A stretch of DNA of 64,000 nt from Gordonia sihwensis NBRC 108236 (GTDB lineage Bacteria; Actinomycetota; Actinomycetes; Mycobacteriales; Mycobacteriaceae), in contig NZ_BANU01000016.1 in assembly GCF_000333035.1 (NCBI RefSeq), positions 1-64,000 of the forward strand, given 5' to 3'. A program made the translations under genes and the position numbers. This document shows positions 1 through 11,400 of the stretch, one piece after another (within the stretch, counting starts at the first letter, position 1; every line of letters starts with the position of its first letter). The notes beneath the pieces were generated by a model. That model was not told the origin of the DNA. It saw only the letters and a list, made by a program, of their open reading frames with translations, and did no database searches.

Positions 1-1097
1 GGAGCGACCTACACTCACACCACGACGACCGCGCCCGCGACCGTGTAACCACGGAACGAAACCCAGGGCGCTTCACGTTGACGGCTCGCCATTTCACTTG
101 TGCGGCTTCGATGAGCTTGTAGGCCATCGCCAGTCCCGCGGCTCGGGAGCCGGGTCCCTTGGTCACCTTGGTCCGTAACCGCACGGTGGCGAAGGTCAAC
201 TCGATCGGGTTGGTCGTGCGCAGGTGGGTCCAGTGCTCGGCCGGGTAGTGGTAGAACTCCAGCAGCACATCAGCGTCGTCGACGATCTTGGCGACCGCTT
301 TGGGATACTTCGCCCCGTAGGTCTTCTCGAAGGCGGCGATGGCCTTACGGGCGTAGCCGATGTCCTCGGCGTTGTAGATCTCCTGCATCGCTTTGATCGC
401 ATTCGGATGGGCCGACTTGGGCAGTGCGGCAAGCACATTGCCCTGTTTATGAAACCAGCACCGCTGCTCTCGGGTGTCCGGGAACACCTCGCGCAGCGCA
501 GCCCAGAACCCCAGCGCCCCGTCCCCGACGGCCAGGTTCGGGGCCGCCATGCCGCGGCGTCGGCACGACCGCAATAGATCGGCCCATGATTCGGTGGATT
601 CGCGGTACCCATCGGCCAGGGCGACGAGCTCTTTACGGCCGTCGGCACGCACGCCGATCATCACCAGCAGACACAGCTTCTCCTGCTCGAGCCGGACTTT
701 GAGGTGGATGCCGTCGACCCAGAGGTAGACATAATCGCTGGTGATGTCGCGGTCGTCGAAGGCGGCCGCTTCCTTCTGCCACTGGCTGGCCAGTCGAGTG
801 ATCGTGGCCGCCGATAACCCCGCACCCGAGCCAAGAAACTGCTCCAGCGCCGGCCCAAAATCTCCCGACGACAACCCGTGCAGGTACAGCAGCGGCAACA
901 CCGCGCTGACCTCGGGGCTTTTACGTGCCCAGGCCGGGATGATCCCCGACGAGAACCGTTGGCGTTCACCAGTTTCAGGGTCGACCCGTTTGTCGTTGAC
1001 CCTTGGTGCCCGCACCGGAACCGCACCGGCGGCGGTCATCACCTCCCGCGGGTTGTGGTAGCCGTTACGCACCACCAGCCGGCGCCCATCCTCATCG
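1..1097 (-). pseudogene. IS256-family (mutator) transposase, truncated at both ends
   Basis: Reading the minus strand from 1097 gives one continuous frame typical of IS256 transposases. It begins inside the N-terminal region (DEDGRRLVVRNGYHNPREV) and runs through the DDE core. The first Asp is in YLWVDGIHLKVR, the second in VGDGALGFW, and the Glu in NPIELTFATVR, where this family usually has NPIES. The frame is still open at the left window edge, so the C terminus is not seen. About the first 60-80 codons are missing because an IS3-family left end starts at exactly 1098. The product cannot be a complete transposase from this copy. Confidence 0.85.
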
Positions 1098-1416
1098 TGA
1101 ATCGCCCCGGCGTGTCCGGAGACTCTGTTCGTTGGGAAGGATGGAGTCATGTCAGGAAGTGGGACGAAGAGGTACCCGGCCGAGATGCGTGAGCGGGCGA
1201 TCCGGATGGTCGCTGAGATTCGGGCTGAGGATGACTCGGAGTGGGCAGCGATGGGCAAGGTCGCTGAGCTACTCGGGATAGGTACGCCAGAAACGGTCCG
1301 CAAGTGGTGTCGTCGGGCCGAGGTCGATGCTGGCCAGCGGCCGGGAACAACGACTGAGGAATCGGCCGAACTCAAGCGACTCAGACGCGAGAACACTGAA
1401 TTGAAGCGGGCTAACG
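1098..1416 (+). mobile_element. IS3-family element remnant, left end only
   Basis: The fragment begins with TGAATCGCCCCGG, the same terminal sequence as the complete IS3-family element at 6728-8044. It has landed inside the IS256 transposase gene. It keeps the left inverted repeat and most of orfA, then stops where the next element begins at 1417. Its orfB and right end are not present in the window. Confidence 0.75.
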
Positions 1417-1445
1417 GGACTGCTGCACGTATAGGTGACATCTGA
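1149..1445 (+). pseudogene. IS3-family transposase OrfA, 3'-truncated
   Basis: The first ~88 residues form a helix-turn-helix OrfA (KRYPAEMRERAIRMVAEI, then GTPETVRKWCRRAEVDAGQ and a leucine-zipper-like RLRRENTELKRAN). They resemble OrfA of the element at 6728-8044. After LKRAN the reading frame enters the inverted repeat of the next element and ends within a few codons (GTAARIGDI). The normal C-terminal segment and all of OrfB are missing, so the copy is dead. Confidence 0.75.
1417..1440 (+). repeat. Left inverted repeat of the IS3-family element
   Basis: GGACTGCTGCACG, four variable bases and AGGTGACA match the reverse complement of 2661-2683. The exact outer boundary could be 1417 or 1421, because IS3-family ends often begin with TG. 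Confidence 0.7.
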
Positions 1446-1475
1446 TCTGGCTTGCCCGAGGGTGGGCCTGGAAGG

Positions 1476-1793
1476 ATGACTATCGTGCCTAAGCCTTATC
1501 CGCAGGAGTTCCGCGACGATGTGGTCCGGGTAGCCCGAGACCGTGAACCTGGCGTGACACTCGCGCAGGTCGCGAAAGACTTCGGGATCCATGAGATGAC
1601 CCTGGCCAAGTGGATGCGCCGCGTCGCCATCGACGACGGACACAAGCCTGGAACAACGTCGACCGAATCTGCCGAACTGAGAGAGCTTCGGAAGCGGAAT
1701 CGGTTGTTGGAGCAGGAGAACGAGGTCCTGCGACGGGCTGCGGCATATCTGTCGCAGGCGAACCTTCCGGGAAAAGGCTCTACCCGCTCGTGA
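1476..1793 (+). CDS. IS3-family transposase OrfA
   Basis: This ~105-residue DNA-binding subunit has an N-terminal helix-turn-helix (YPQEFRDDVVRVARDREPG, then IHEMTLAKWMRR) and a heptad-like ELRELRKRNRLLEQENEVLRR segment for dimerisation. The ATG at 1476 directly abuts the GGAAGG Shine-Dalgarno-like sequence. The in-frame GTG at 1485 has better spacing (9 nt) and may be the real start. Near its end is AAAAG at 1772-1776, the A4G type of slippery site known in IS3 elements. A -1 slip there fuses OrfA to OrfB. Confidence 0.8.
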   Translation: MTIVPKPYPQEFRDDVVRVARDREPGVTLAQVAKDFGIHEMTLAKWMRRVAIDDGHKPGTTSTESAELRELRKRNRLLEQENEVLRRAAAYLSQANLPGKGSTRS

Positions 1794-2650
1794 AAGAGCT
1801 CGCCGCCGACGGAATCCCCGTCACGGTGACGTGCCGGGTACTCAAGCTCTCCAGACAGCCCTACTACCGGTGGCTCAGGGACGCGGTCACCGCGGCAGAC
1901 TGGGTCGAAGCGGAGCGGGCGAACGCCCTGTTCGACGCGCATCGTGATGACCCGGAATTCGGGTACCGCTTCCTCGCCGATGAAGCCGAAGCTGCTGGTC
2001 AGCCGATGAGCGGGCGGACGGCATGGCGGATCTGCTCGGCCAACCAGTGGTGGTCGAGCTTCGGCAAGAAACGTGGGAAGAACGGTAAGAAGCCGGGCCC
2101 GCCTGTGCACGACGACCTGGTCGAACGCGACTTCACCGCCGACACACCGGACCAAGTGTGGCTCACTGATATCACCGAGCATTGGACCGACGAGGGCAAG
2201 CTCTACCTCTGCGCGATCAAAGACGCCTGCTCGGGGCGGATCGTCGGCTACAGCATCGACTCCAGGATGAAGTCCCGTCTCGCCGTGACCGCTCTGGACA
2301 ACGCTGTTGCCCGCCGAGAGGACGATGTTTCGGGTTGTATTGTCCATTCGGACAGGGGCTCTCAATTCCGGTCGCGGAAGTTCGTGTCCGCGCTCAACCG
2401 ACACGGCCTGGTTGGGTCCATGGGCAGAGTCGGTGCCGCCGGCGACAACGCAGCGATGGAATCGTTCTTCGCGCTCCTCCAGAAGGACGTCCTGGACCGG
2501 CACCGCTGGAGCACCCGCGAGCAGTTGCGGATCGCGATCGTCACCTGGATCGAACGGACCTACCACCGACGCCGTCGTCAGGCCCGCCTCGGCCGGTTGA
2601 CCCCGATCGAATACGAGACGATCATCAACACAGCCGCCTCAGCGGCATGA
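1775..2650 (+). CDS. IS3-family transposase OrfB (DDE integrase domain, via -1 frameshift)
   Basis: This rve-type catalytic subunit is read in the -1 frame relative to OrfA, entering after the AAAAG site and continuing RLYPLVKEL. An N-terminal HTH_21-like segment is followed by the catalytic core: Asp in VWLTDITEHW, Asp in IVHSDRGSQF and Glu in NAAMESFFALLQ. The C-terminal HRRRRQARLGRLTPIEYE is typical. The open frame extends upstream to 1610, but the upstream part is only the shadow of OrfA. All catalytic residues are present, so the element may still be active. Confidence 0.85.
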   Translation, partial: RLYPLVKELAADGIPVTVTCRVLKLSRQPYYRWLRDAVTAADWVEAERANALFDAHRDDPEFGYRFLADEAEAAGQPMSGRTAWRICSANQWWSSFGKKRGKNGKKPGPPVHDDLVERDFTADTPDQVWLTDITEHWTDEGKLYLCAIKDACSGRIVGYSIDSRMKSRLAVTALDNAVARREDDVSGCIVHSDRGSQFRSRKFVSALNRHGLVGSMGRVGAAGDNAAMESFFALLQKDVLDRHRWSTREQLRIAIVTWIERTYHRRRRQARLGRLTPIEYETIINTAASAA

Positions 2651-2660
2651 CACCGAAACT

Positions 2661-2683
2661 GTCACCTGGTCGTGCAGCAGTCC
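2661..2683 (-). repeat. Right inverted repeat of the IS3-family element
   Basis: The reverse complement reads GGACTGCTGCACGACCAGGT plus GAC and pairs with 1417-1440. It ends 7 bp before the mmpL stop codon. Confidence 0.7.
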
Positions 2684-2690
2684 CCCGGCT

Positions 2691-5600
2691 TTATGTTTGC
2701 TTTGCGGGGTGGGGTCGGTGGCGGCGTTGGGTGGGAGGGGTCGTTGGCTTTTGGGGCCACCAGCTTGCGTTGCCGAGGAGTGTGGCGATGGCTGGTACCA
2801 CGATGGTGCGGACGATGAAGGTGTCGATGAGAAGGCCTACGCCGATGATGAGTCCGACTTGGGTCATGATGCCGATGGAACCGGCGATGAGGCCGAACAT
2901 GCTGGCGGCGAAGATGAGGCCTGCTGAGGTGATAACTGAGCCGGTGTTGGTGACGGTGCGGAGCACTCCGACTCGGACGTTGTGATGTGATTCTTCGCGC
3001 AATCGTGAGACCAGCAGCATGTTGTAGTCGGCGCCGACGGCTACCAGGACGATGAACGCTAATAGGGGCACAGGCCAAGCGATGTCGGTGTGGAGTATGT
3101 GCTGAAAGATCAGGACGCCTATGCCCAATGCTGCGGTGTAGTTGAGTACGACGGTGCCGAGTAGGTAGATGGGTGCGACCAGTGAGCGCAGCAGGATGAT
3201 CAGGATGATGCCGACGATGGCCAGGGTGGCCAGGGCCAGGAGGCGGAAGTCGTTGGTGAGCAGTCGTTGCAGGTCGGCGTTGATAGCGGGGAAGCCGGCG
3301 ACGGAGACGGTGGAGTCGGTCAGGGTGGTGTTGGGTTTTGCGTCGTTGGCGACGGTGGCGATGGTGCTGGCCAGGCGCATGGCGTCCGCGCTGTAGGGGT
3401 CGAAGCTTGTCTGGACGGCGTAGCGCACGGTGTGTCCGTCCGGGGAGATGAATTGGCGCGCAACGTCGGCGAATTGCTGGTCAGCGAAAGCATCTTTGGG
3501 TAAGTAGAAGCCGGTGGCCGAGTCCGAGCCGCGGGTTTCGCGCGCGGTGGTCTGTAGTTGGGCGGCGAGCGTGGCCATGCCGGCGAGTTGTTGAAGGTTG
3601 CTGTCGACGAGTGCAGATACGCCTTCGGCGAGTGTTCGCGAGCCGGCGGCGAGTTGGGAGACCCCGGTCTGCAGTTGGGCGAGTTTGGTTGGCAGGTCTT
3701 GGGCCCCGATGGTTCCCAGCGTGGTCTCGAGGGTGGCGACGGTGGCGTTGAGTTGGTTGGTGACCGCGGTGAGGGGGGTGTCCATCTGCGCGAGCTGGGT
3801 GGACAGTGTCGTGATCTGGGTGAAGAACCCGCTGTCGCGGAGTGCGGCGAGATCGCGGGCTTGTTGGCGCAGGGTGCTGCATTGGGGTAGTTGAGTGCAC
3901 AGCGCTGAGTTATCCAGTAACGGGAGCACTGAGGTGATTGTGGCTATGGCGGCTGATGACTGTTCGGCCAGGGCTGCTAGCTGAGGGGCGTTCTGCGCGG
4001 CTTGGTCGAGTTGGGGTGCGGCGGCGGTCAGTGTTTGTAGAAGTGGTTGGTATTGACCTATTTCGGCCCCGATGGTGGTGACTTGGTTAAGAATGCCAGC
4101 CAGTGGGGTGAGATTGGTGCGGATCTGTATGTCGAGTTGTTCGAGGCCGTCGGCGAGTTGGTCTGCACCAGAACGCAATTGTTCGAGGTCACCTTTGCGG
4201 GCTTGGCCCTCACCCACTGAGCCGGCCACCCGATCGCCGATCTGCCCGTTCTGCCAGGAGAGTTGGGCTTGTTCGAGTTTGGCTCCGGTCGGGCGAGTGA
4301 CACCGACCACACGGGTGACGCCGGGGATCTGCGCAATCCGAGCTGCCATCTGATCAAGGTCGGCAAGTCCGTTGGTTGTTCTCAGATCGGTGGGCGAATC
4401 CACGACGACAAATTCCGCGATGGTGATGTCTTGCGGGAAGTGCCGGTTGAGCAGTGCGTAACCTTCGTTGCTGTCGGTGGTTGTGGGTTGACCGTCTCGG
4501 TCGTCGTAGGTGATCTGAATGCCCAGCGCGGTGACGCTCAGGATCGTCAATCCGACGAGGCTGACGGCCAGCAACGGCGCCGGGCGGCGTACGACGAGGA
4601 CCGCGATGCGGTTCCAGTAGCGCCGCGTGAGGTCTTTGCGCGGGGCACCCCACCCCCATCGCGCAGCCCACAGCAGCACTGGCGGCAACAACGTGACGGT
4701 GGCGAGGAATCCGATGAGGATCGCCACTGCGCAGGCGGGGCCGAGGGTGGCGAAGACGCTGAGCTGCCCGAAGACCATGGCTAAGAACGCGAGAGCAACA
4801 GTGCTTGCCGACGCAAGGATCACCCGTCCGATGGTGGCGGTGGCATCGATGAGAGCGTCGGACGCGGCGGCGCCTTGGCGCAGCCTTTCGTGGTATCTGC
4901 TGATCACAAAGACCGAATAGTCCACACCGGCGCCGAGCAAGATGACGGTCATGAACGCAACGGTGAATTGCGAGACTGGCATGCCCAGTTCGCCTAACGC
5001 AGACATGACTCCGCGGGCTACGGCGAGACTGATACCGATGACCAGAAGCGGTAGCAACGCAGTGAACACCGACCGATAGACGATCAGCAAGATTATGGCG
5101 ATCAGCACGACGGTGGCGATGGTGATGACCACCAGATCCTTTTCAGCGGTGACGATTTGGTCGCTGAAGGTCGCTGTTGGTCCGGTCACGTGGACTGTCG
5201 TGCTGGTGCCGGTAAAGACCTCTGCTGCGGTCTCGCGGATCGATTCCACAGCGTGGGCCGCCGTCGGCCCGCCGAGGCTGCCGCTGACCCCGACGGGCAA
5301 GTACCAGGCTTTGCCGTCTTCGCTGAGCGCTTGTCGGGCAGTGATCGGGTCGGCGAGCAGGTCGCGTACGGCCTGCACATCATCGCGGTCGGCGCGGAGC
5401 CGGACCACGAGGTCGTCATAGCGTTGGCGGGCGGGCTCGGTGAGTCCGGCCGGATCTTCCATTGCCACGAACACCGTGGTCTTCGCGCCCTTTTCGTCGA
5501 ACGCCTCGCCCATGCGATCGAGCGCCTGAAACGACGGCACGCCCTTAGGAATTGGGTCCACCGATTGCTGGCGCACAACTGTTTCCAACTGGGGAAACAG

Positions 5601-5732
5601 CACAGCCAACACCACGGCAACAGCCACCCAGACGCCCGCTACCAGCGCTTTGTGCGACAAGACGAAGCGTCCCACCTGCCCCAGCGACCGGCTGTACTCA
5701 CCGCGACCGGTCGATCGCCGAAGCTTCACCAC
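2691..5732 (-). CDS. MmpL-family RND transporter
   Basis: This 1013-residue inner-membrane protein has the two-half RND layout of MmpL proteins, which export lipids or drugs using the proton gradient. Helix 1 is at ~28-47. A first periplasmic domain is followed by helices from ~200. The second periplasmic insert is long and Gln/Leu-rich (about 470-720), probably a coiled coil. The conserved Asp-Tyr proton-relay pairs are visible as GAGVDYSVF (D271/Y272) and VGADYNMLL (D902/Y903). The GTG start is the upstream member of GTG GTG AAG. A TetR gene lies 121 bp upstream in the same direction, with a palindrome in the gap, so repression by that TetR is likely. The substrate is unknown. The stop lies only 7 bp from an IS end, but the C terminus looks complete. 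Confidence 0.9.
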   Translation of the reverse strand: MVKLRRSTGRGEYSRSLGQVGRFVLSHKALVAGVWVAVAVVLAVLFPQLETVVRQQSVDPIPKGVPSFQALDRMGEAFDEKGAKTTVFVAMEDPAGLTEPARQRYDDLVVRLRADRDDVQAVRDLLADPITARQALSEDGKAWYLPVGVSGSLGGPTAAHAVESIRETAAEVFTGTSTTVHVTGPTATFSDQIVTAEKDLVVITIATVVLIAIILLIVYRSVFTALLPLLVIGISLAVARGVMSALGELGMPVSQFTVAFMTVILLGAGVDYSVFVISRYHERLRQGAAASDALIDATATIGRVILASASTVALAFLAMVFGQLSVFATLGPACAVAILIGFLATVTLLPPVLLWAARWGWGAPRKDLTRRYWNRIAVLVVRRPAPLLAVSLVGLTILSVTALGIQITYDDRDGQPTTTDSNEGYALLNRHFPQDITIAEFVVVDSPTDLRTTNGLADLDQMAARIAQIPGVTRVVGVTRPTGAKLEQAQLSWQNGQIGDRVAGSVGEGQARKGDLEQLRSGADQLADGLEQLDIQIRTNLTPLAGILNQVTTIGAEIGQYQPLLQTLTAAAPQLDQAAQNAPQLAALAEQSSAAIATITSVLPLLDNSALCTQLPQCSTLRQQARDLAALRDSGFFTQITTLSTQLAQMDTPLTAVTNQLNATVATLETTLGTIGAQDLPTKLAQLQTGVSQLAAGSRTLAEGVSALVDSNLQQLAGMATLAAQLQTTARETRGSDSATGFYLPKDAFADQQFADVARQFISPDGHTVRYAVQTSFDPYSADAMRLASTIATVANDAKPNTTLTDSTVSVAGFPAINADLQRLLTNDFRLLALATLAIVGIILIILLRSLVAPIYLLGTVVLNYTAALGIGVLIFQHILHTDIAWPVPLLAFIVLVAVGADYNMLLVSRLREESHHNVRVGVLRTVTNTGSVITSAGLIFAASMFGLIAGSIGIMTQVGLIIGVGLLIDTFIVRTIVVPAIATLLGNASWWPQKPTTPPTQRRHRPHPAKQT

Positions 5733-5799
5733 TGCTCACGCATCCATCGCTGCGTTGGCATCGCACACCCTTCGACAAATGAATCAATCGGTATCACTA

Positions 5800-5816
5800 C
5801 GCTACAGCATGTAGCG
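5800..5816. promoter_or_regulatory. Putative TetR operator upstream of mmpL
   Basis: CGCTACAGCATGTAGCG is a perfect 7-bp inverted repeat around GCA. It begins 68 bp upstream of the mmpL start. It is followed by AAAG, and a closely related sequence lies 67 bp upstream of tetR (6544-6564). The pair is best explained as binding sites for the TetR protein encoded between them. Confidence 0.65.
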
Positions 5817-5853
5817 AAAGGAATGTATTGTTCGGCGACGCGGGACTATCGGA

Positions 5854-6477
5854 TCAGCGGCGGTGGGCGGCGAGAAAGTCGTCGACAAGCTGTTCGCAGT
5901 CCGCGCCACTCATCGAGCGAAGGCCGGACAGCCGCGCGAAGACCAGCGGGCCCACGAGCTGGGTGATGGCCACGCCGGGATCGAACTCGTCGAGTTCCTT
6001 CTGGGCGGCGGCGCTCTGCAACACCTGATCGAACGGTTCCCGGTACTGCGCGATGACACGAGCGCGCAGCGGCGCGAGGGTGTTCTGCTGCTCCCCGGGC
6101 TCCTCCGGCACCATCGCCAGCCACGCCAAGGCGGTCAATTGCAGTGGCGCCTGCTCGATCAACGCAGCCTGAGCACGGACCAACCGCACCAAACTGTCGC
6201 GGATTGGTCCGTGCGCGTCAGGGACGTCGGCGTGGGGCAACAATCGTTCGAACGCCGCAGCCAACAAATCGGTGGTGCCGTCGAAATGCCGGTAAAACGT
6301 CGTTCGAGCCACCCGCGACATCCGGGAGACCGCCCCGACCGTGACCGCATCAACCCCGCCGGTCTTCAACAGGGCAGATGCCGCATCAACCAACCGGTTG
6401 CGTGAACGAACCAAACGCGGGTCTTTGTCATCCATCACGTCCTTGGACCGAGGACCCGCGCCGCGCCTGGCCGCCAT
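5854..6477 (-). CDS. TetR/AcrR-family regulator of the mmpL gene
   Basis: This 207-residue repressor has an N-terminal TetR helix-turn-helix (DAVTVGAVSRMSRVARTTFYRHF) and a helical C-terminal ligand domain. The open frame runs on to 6789, but the extension enters an unrelated insertion sequence. ATG 6477 is chosen because the HTH then sits at the usual place and because the operator-like repeat is then 67 bp upstream, matching the spacing at mmpL. ATG at residue 14 (MDDKDP) is a possible alternative. The gene points at mmpL and probably controls both itself and mmpL. Confidence 0.85.
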   Translation of the reverse strand: MAARRGAGPRSKDVMDDKDPRLVRSRNRLVDAASALLKTGGVDAVTVGAVSRMSRVARTTFYRHFDGTTDLLAAAFERLLPHADVPDAHGPIRDSLVRLVRAQAALIEQAPLQLTALAWLAMVPEEPGEQQNTLAPLRARVIAQYREPFDQVLQSAAAQKELDEFDPGVAITQLVGPLVFARLSGLRSMSGADCEQLVDDFLAAHRR

Positions 6478-6543
6478 CACCGCACCCACACTCCCATCCC
6501 CGAGACTGCTCTCGGGCGCCTGGCGATCTTGGTTCGCACGAAG

Positions 6544-6564
6544 TGCTACTGATAATAGCGAAAG
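6544..6564. promoter_or_regulatory. Putative TetR operator upstream of tetR
   Basis: GCTACTGATAATAGCGAAAG shares its outer bases with the mmpL-upstream site: both read GCTACnG, a variable centre, then TAGCGAAAG. On the minus strand it contains TATTAT, a -10-like hexamer, so a bound repressor would block the tetR promoter. It starts 67 bp from the tetR ATG. Confidence 0.6.
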
Positions 6565-6779
6565 TCGAGGAGTGTCCGCCGGGCTAGTCGTGCAATTCAC
6601 CTGTTCGACACCCCGACCCGGCAGGAAGGTCGGCGCCACGGTGCCCGCCTCCGGGGTACCTTCGGCGAAGGGTTGGTAGATCAATTCGGGGCTTGGCGGC
6701 AGGGCTGGGGTGGGTACTGCTGAAGGGTGAATCGCCCCGGGTCTGGTGGAGGCTCTGAATCCACGGGAGGATGAGGAGC

Positions 6780-8026
<1,247 letters not shown>

Positions 8027-8041
8027 CAAACCCGGGGCGAT

Positions 8042-8443
8042 TCAGTCTTGATCGACCCGCTTGGGTTCGACACCGGAATCCATCTCTGACTCCGCACACC
8101 GGAGCACAACGGCCAAGACCTCTGCGACAGCGGGGCCGCTCTGCGCGCTGGCGGGCGGCGAGACGCCCGCCGGGGCGAACGGCAACGTCATCATGCGAAT
8201 GGCCTCAAGCGTTCCCAGAGGGTCGTAGCCAGCGAACCCCTCGACGAACTGCGTCGCCGCATCATCGATGCGCCGCTCAACCTCCGCTGCAGGGTCGGTC
8301 GCTTTCGAGACGTCTGAAAGCAACCCAGCAGTATCGAAGGCGCGCTCCAGCACTACCTGAACGTGTTGGTCGGCGTGCCCGGCTTTAGTAGCGTCCTGGC
8401 GGCGCTTCTTGTTCCGCCGTTTTCGGGAGGACTTGGATGCCAT
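8042..8443 (-). pseudogene. Hypothetical gene translated with the SNF2 helicase, cut by an IS3 end
   Basis: The frame starts MASKSSRKRRNKKRRQ, a strongly basic N terminus. It continues with a helical segment and an Ala/Pro-rich stretch, and no known domain is recognised. The ATG overlaps the helicase stop as TGATG, so the two are translationally coupled. The stop codon is supplied by the IS inverted repeat at 8042-8044, so the natural C terminus is missing. The original partner function cannot be deduced. Confidence 0.6.
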
Positions 8444-11400
8444 CAAAACGGCGCCTTCCCTTTTGCCCACTGCTTGGACCAATCGCCTCGGATGCCGGTG
8501 GCGTTGAAGTCACCGAGGTCGGTGGTGGCGAATGGGTTGTCGAGGTAGCGGACCTCGTCGTGCTGGGCGCCACGCGGGTCGACGCGGACGAGAGCGAGGC
8601 GGTAACGCGGGGCGGCGTTCTTACCAACCATCACCTCGTTGTGGGTGACGAAGAAGTCGGTCGCTCCTTCGATACGCGCTTTGACCTCGATGCGGTAGGT
8701 GTCGCCTTTGGCGTCTGTGGAGAGGATGTCGAAACCGGGATTGTTGAAGGCCTGCTCGACGGGCTTGCGTCCGAGTTCACGTTCACGGGCCATCACCAAG
8801 TCGACACCGCGGCGTTCGACCTCTTTGGTCTCCTTCGCGTGGATGGGCGCGGTCGCGGGTAGGTCGGTCTCCAGTATCCCGACGGGGAGCACCAGTGCTG
8901 CGGTGACGATGCGTGGTGGCTTGGTCGACATAAGCTGCTGGTGGTCAAGCAGTGCGAGCCTCTTGCGTAGACGGGCGTCGAGTTCGACGGCTTTACGATT
9001 CAGGCTCTCCGATGATTCTTTCGGTTTCTCACCGGCGCGTTCCTTTTCCGCCGCGACGGCGGCATCGAGGATGAGGCGGTCGCGTTCACCTTCGAGCCGC
9101 TTGATGACCAGGTCACGTGCCTTACTCAACTCCGCGAGGCGCCTCGGCTGAACGTCGTCGAGGTAGTCGGGGAGTTGGTTGGCGATAATCCAGCTCGTGG
9201 TTTTGTCTTCAGCACCTGCCAGCCACGGGAGGGTGCGGGCTGTATCGGTGACAGCGTTCTCGGGTGCCGCCACGCAGTCCAGGTAGGGCGCGGGGCCGGC
9301 AGGCGTCACGGTGCCGAAGCTGTCGACGTATGCGTAGCCGAAGCGGCGTGCGACGGACTCTCCGGTCGCGTCGGCGACCTCTTCGATCACGCCGACGAGC
9401 AGGTGTGTCTCCTCCAGCGTCGAGGAAACCAAGATCGTGCCTCGGTTGAGGGAACCACCGAACTGTCGCACGGACTCGTCCATGACCGCGTCGTGCAGCG
9501 GATGATCCGGGGCGAGAAGGTCGGCGCGGCTGAGTTCGTCGGCGTGGACCTTGCCAAGATCGAACGTGACTCGGTCGTACTTGGTTGCGATCGGCCCTGT
9601 GCCTGCGGCGCGTATTTGCTGGGGCACGTTCGCGATCTCGTAGCGACCCTGTTCGCGCCTCACGATGCGGCCGCCGAGGCGGGCGAAGGCGGCCTTGAAT
9701 GCCATCTCGATGTAGTGCGGTTGAAGGCGGCGGGCGCGTGCTTCGTCCATTGCCGCGCGCAGTGCATGCAGGTCGGCCTCGGCCAGGTTCTCCGACGCCA
9801 ATGCCCGTTCGTCGAGGAGATCCTTGAGTCCATCCCCGACCGACGCGTCGATGACCTCATGCATTTTAGCCTTGACGTCGGGGCGCTCGCCGTGCTGGAT
9901 GGCATCGAGCAGGAGGTTGCGCAGCGGGGTCTCGGTGAACGCCTCGCCGAGGACGTCGAAGACTTTGCCACCGTATGTCTGACGCATCTGGTCGAGCTTC
10001 TCCAGCAGGCGGGTGAAGACTTCACCCTCGCGGGTGTTGGAGGCTACGAGGTTCCAGAGTCGGCAGACCTCTTCTTGGCCGATGCGGTGGATGCGGCCGA
10101 AGCGTTGCTCGATGCGGTTGGGGTTCCACGGCAGGTCGTAGTTGACCATCAGGTGCGCGGCCTGAAGGTTAAGCCCCTCTCCAGCGGCGTCGGTTGCGAT
10201 GAGGATTTGGACGTCGCGGTTCTTGGTGAACTCCTCGGTGATCACGCGCCGCTCACCTCTGCGGACGCCACCGTGGATCGCCTTGACCGAGTCGGGCTTG
10301 CCGAGCAAAGAGCCGATCTTGGACTGGAGATAGTCAAGGGTGTCGCGGTGCTCGGTGAAGATGATGAACTTCCGTGGCCAACCGTTCGAATCGGTGACCA
10401 GCGCATTGTCCTGGAGGATCGTGGAGAGTTCGGTCCACTTGCGGTCGGTGCCAGCCTCGCGGACCTTCTTGGCGGTCGCAATCAGATCGGCGAGTTCGAC
10501 AAGTTCTGCGTTGAGCTCCTCGACGGTCTGGGCGGCGGTGGCCGCGTCCATCACGTCTTCCTCAAGCTGCTCCAGTTCTTCGGCGTTGTATTCATCTTCG
10601 TCGAAGTCGCCCGAGCCGATGACGTCGTCGGGTTCCTTGTAGGTGCCGTTGAGGATCTCGGTCTTCTTGCGCTCCAGCCGTTCGGTGCGGCGGACGAGGC
10701 TCTTGTAGATCGCCTCAGGGCTGGAGGCGAGTCTGCGCTGAAGGACAGTCAGGGCGAATCCGACAGTGTTCTTACGCTTGCCGCCAAGCCTGTCGGCACG
10801 GTTCATGCCCTCGCGGACGTAGCGAGTGACGTCCTCGTAGAGGCCCTTCTCCCGCTCGGTCAACTCGTAGGGCACAGTTTCGGCGATGCGTTCAGGGAAG
10901 AGCTTCTTACCTTCGAACGTCAGCAGGTCTTCCTTGACCATGCGCCGCATGATTCCGGTGACGTCGACAGACTTCTTCTGCTTGCCCTCGAACCGATCGC
11001 GGTCGAGCAAAGTGAGGAAGAGCTGAAAGTCCTCTTCCTTGCCCGAGTGTGGAGTCGCGGTCATCAGCAGGAGGTGGCGGGTAATTTGGCCGAGCAGCTC
11101 CCCCAGCAGGAAGCGTTTGGTCTTCTCCAGCTTCCCGCCGAAGTAGTGCGCTCCCATTCTGTGTGCCTCGTCGACGATGATCAGATCCCACTCCGTCTCC
11201 TTCAGTTGGGCCTGGAGTGCCTCGTTGCGGGAGAGCTGATCCATGCGTGCGATCACGAGTGGGTTCGTTTCGAAGACGTTGAGGTTGATGTTGGCATCGA
11301 TGAGCTGGTTGGTCAGCAGGTCGAACCGCAGCCCAAACTTGAAGAACAGTTCGTCCTGCCACTGCTCGACCAGTCCACCGGGAGCGATGATCAGGCACTG

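Larger units (their letters stand above)
1417..2683 (+). mobile_element. Complete IS3-family insertion sequence (~1.27 kb)
   Basis: It is bounded by imperfect inverted repeats that read GGACTGCTGCACG followed by a short variable stretch and AGGTGACA at each end. It contains overlapping orfA and orfB joined by a -1 frameshift signal. It lies inside an older IS3 fragment on the left and 7 bp from the stop codon of mmpL on the right. The two flanks belong to different contexts, so a deletion or rearrangement accompanied or followed insertion. Confidence 0.8.
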
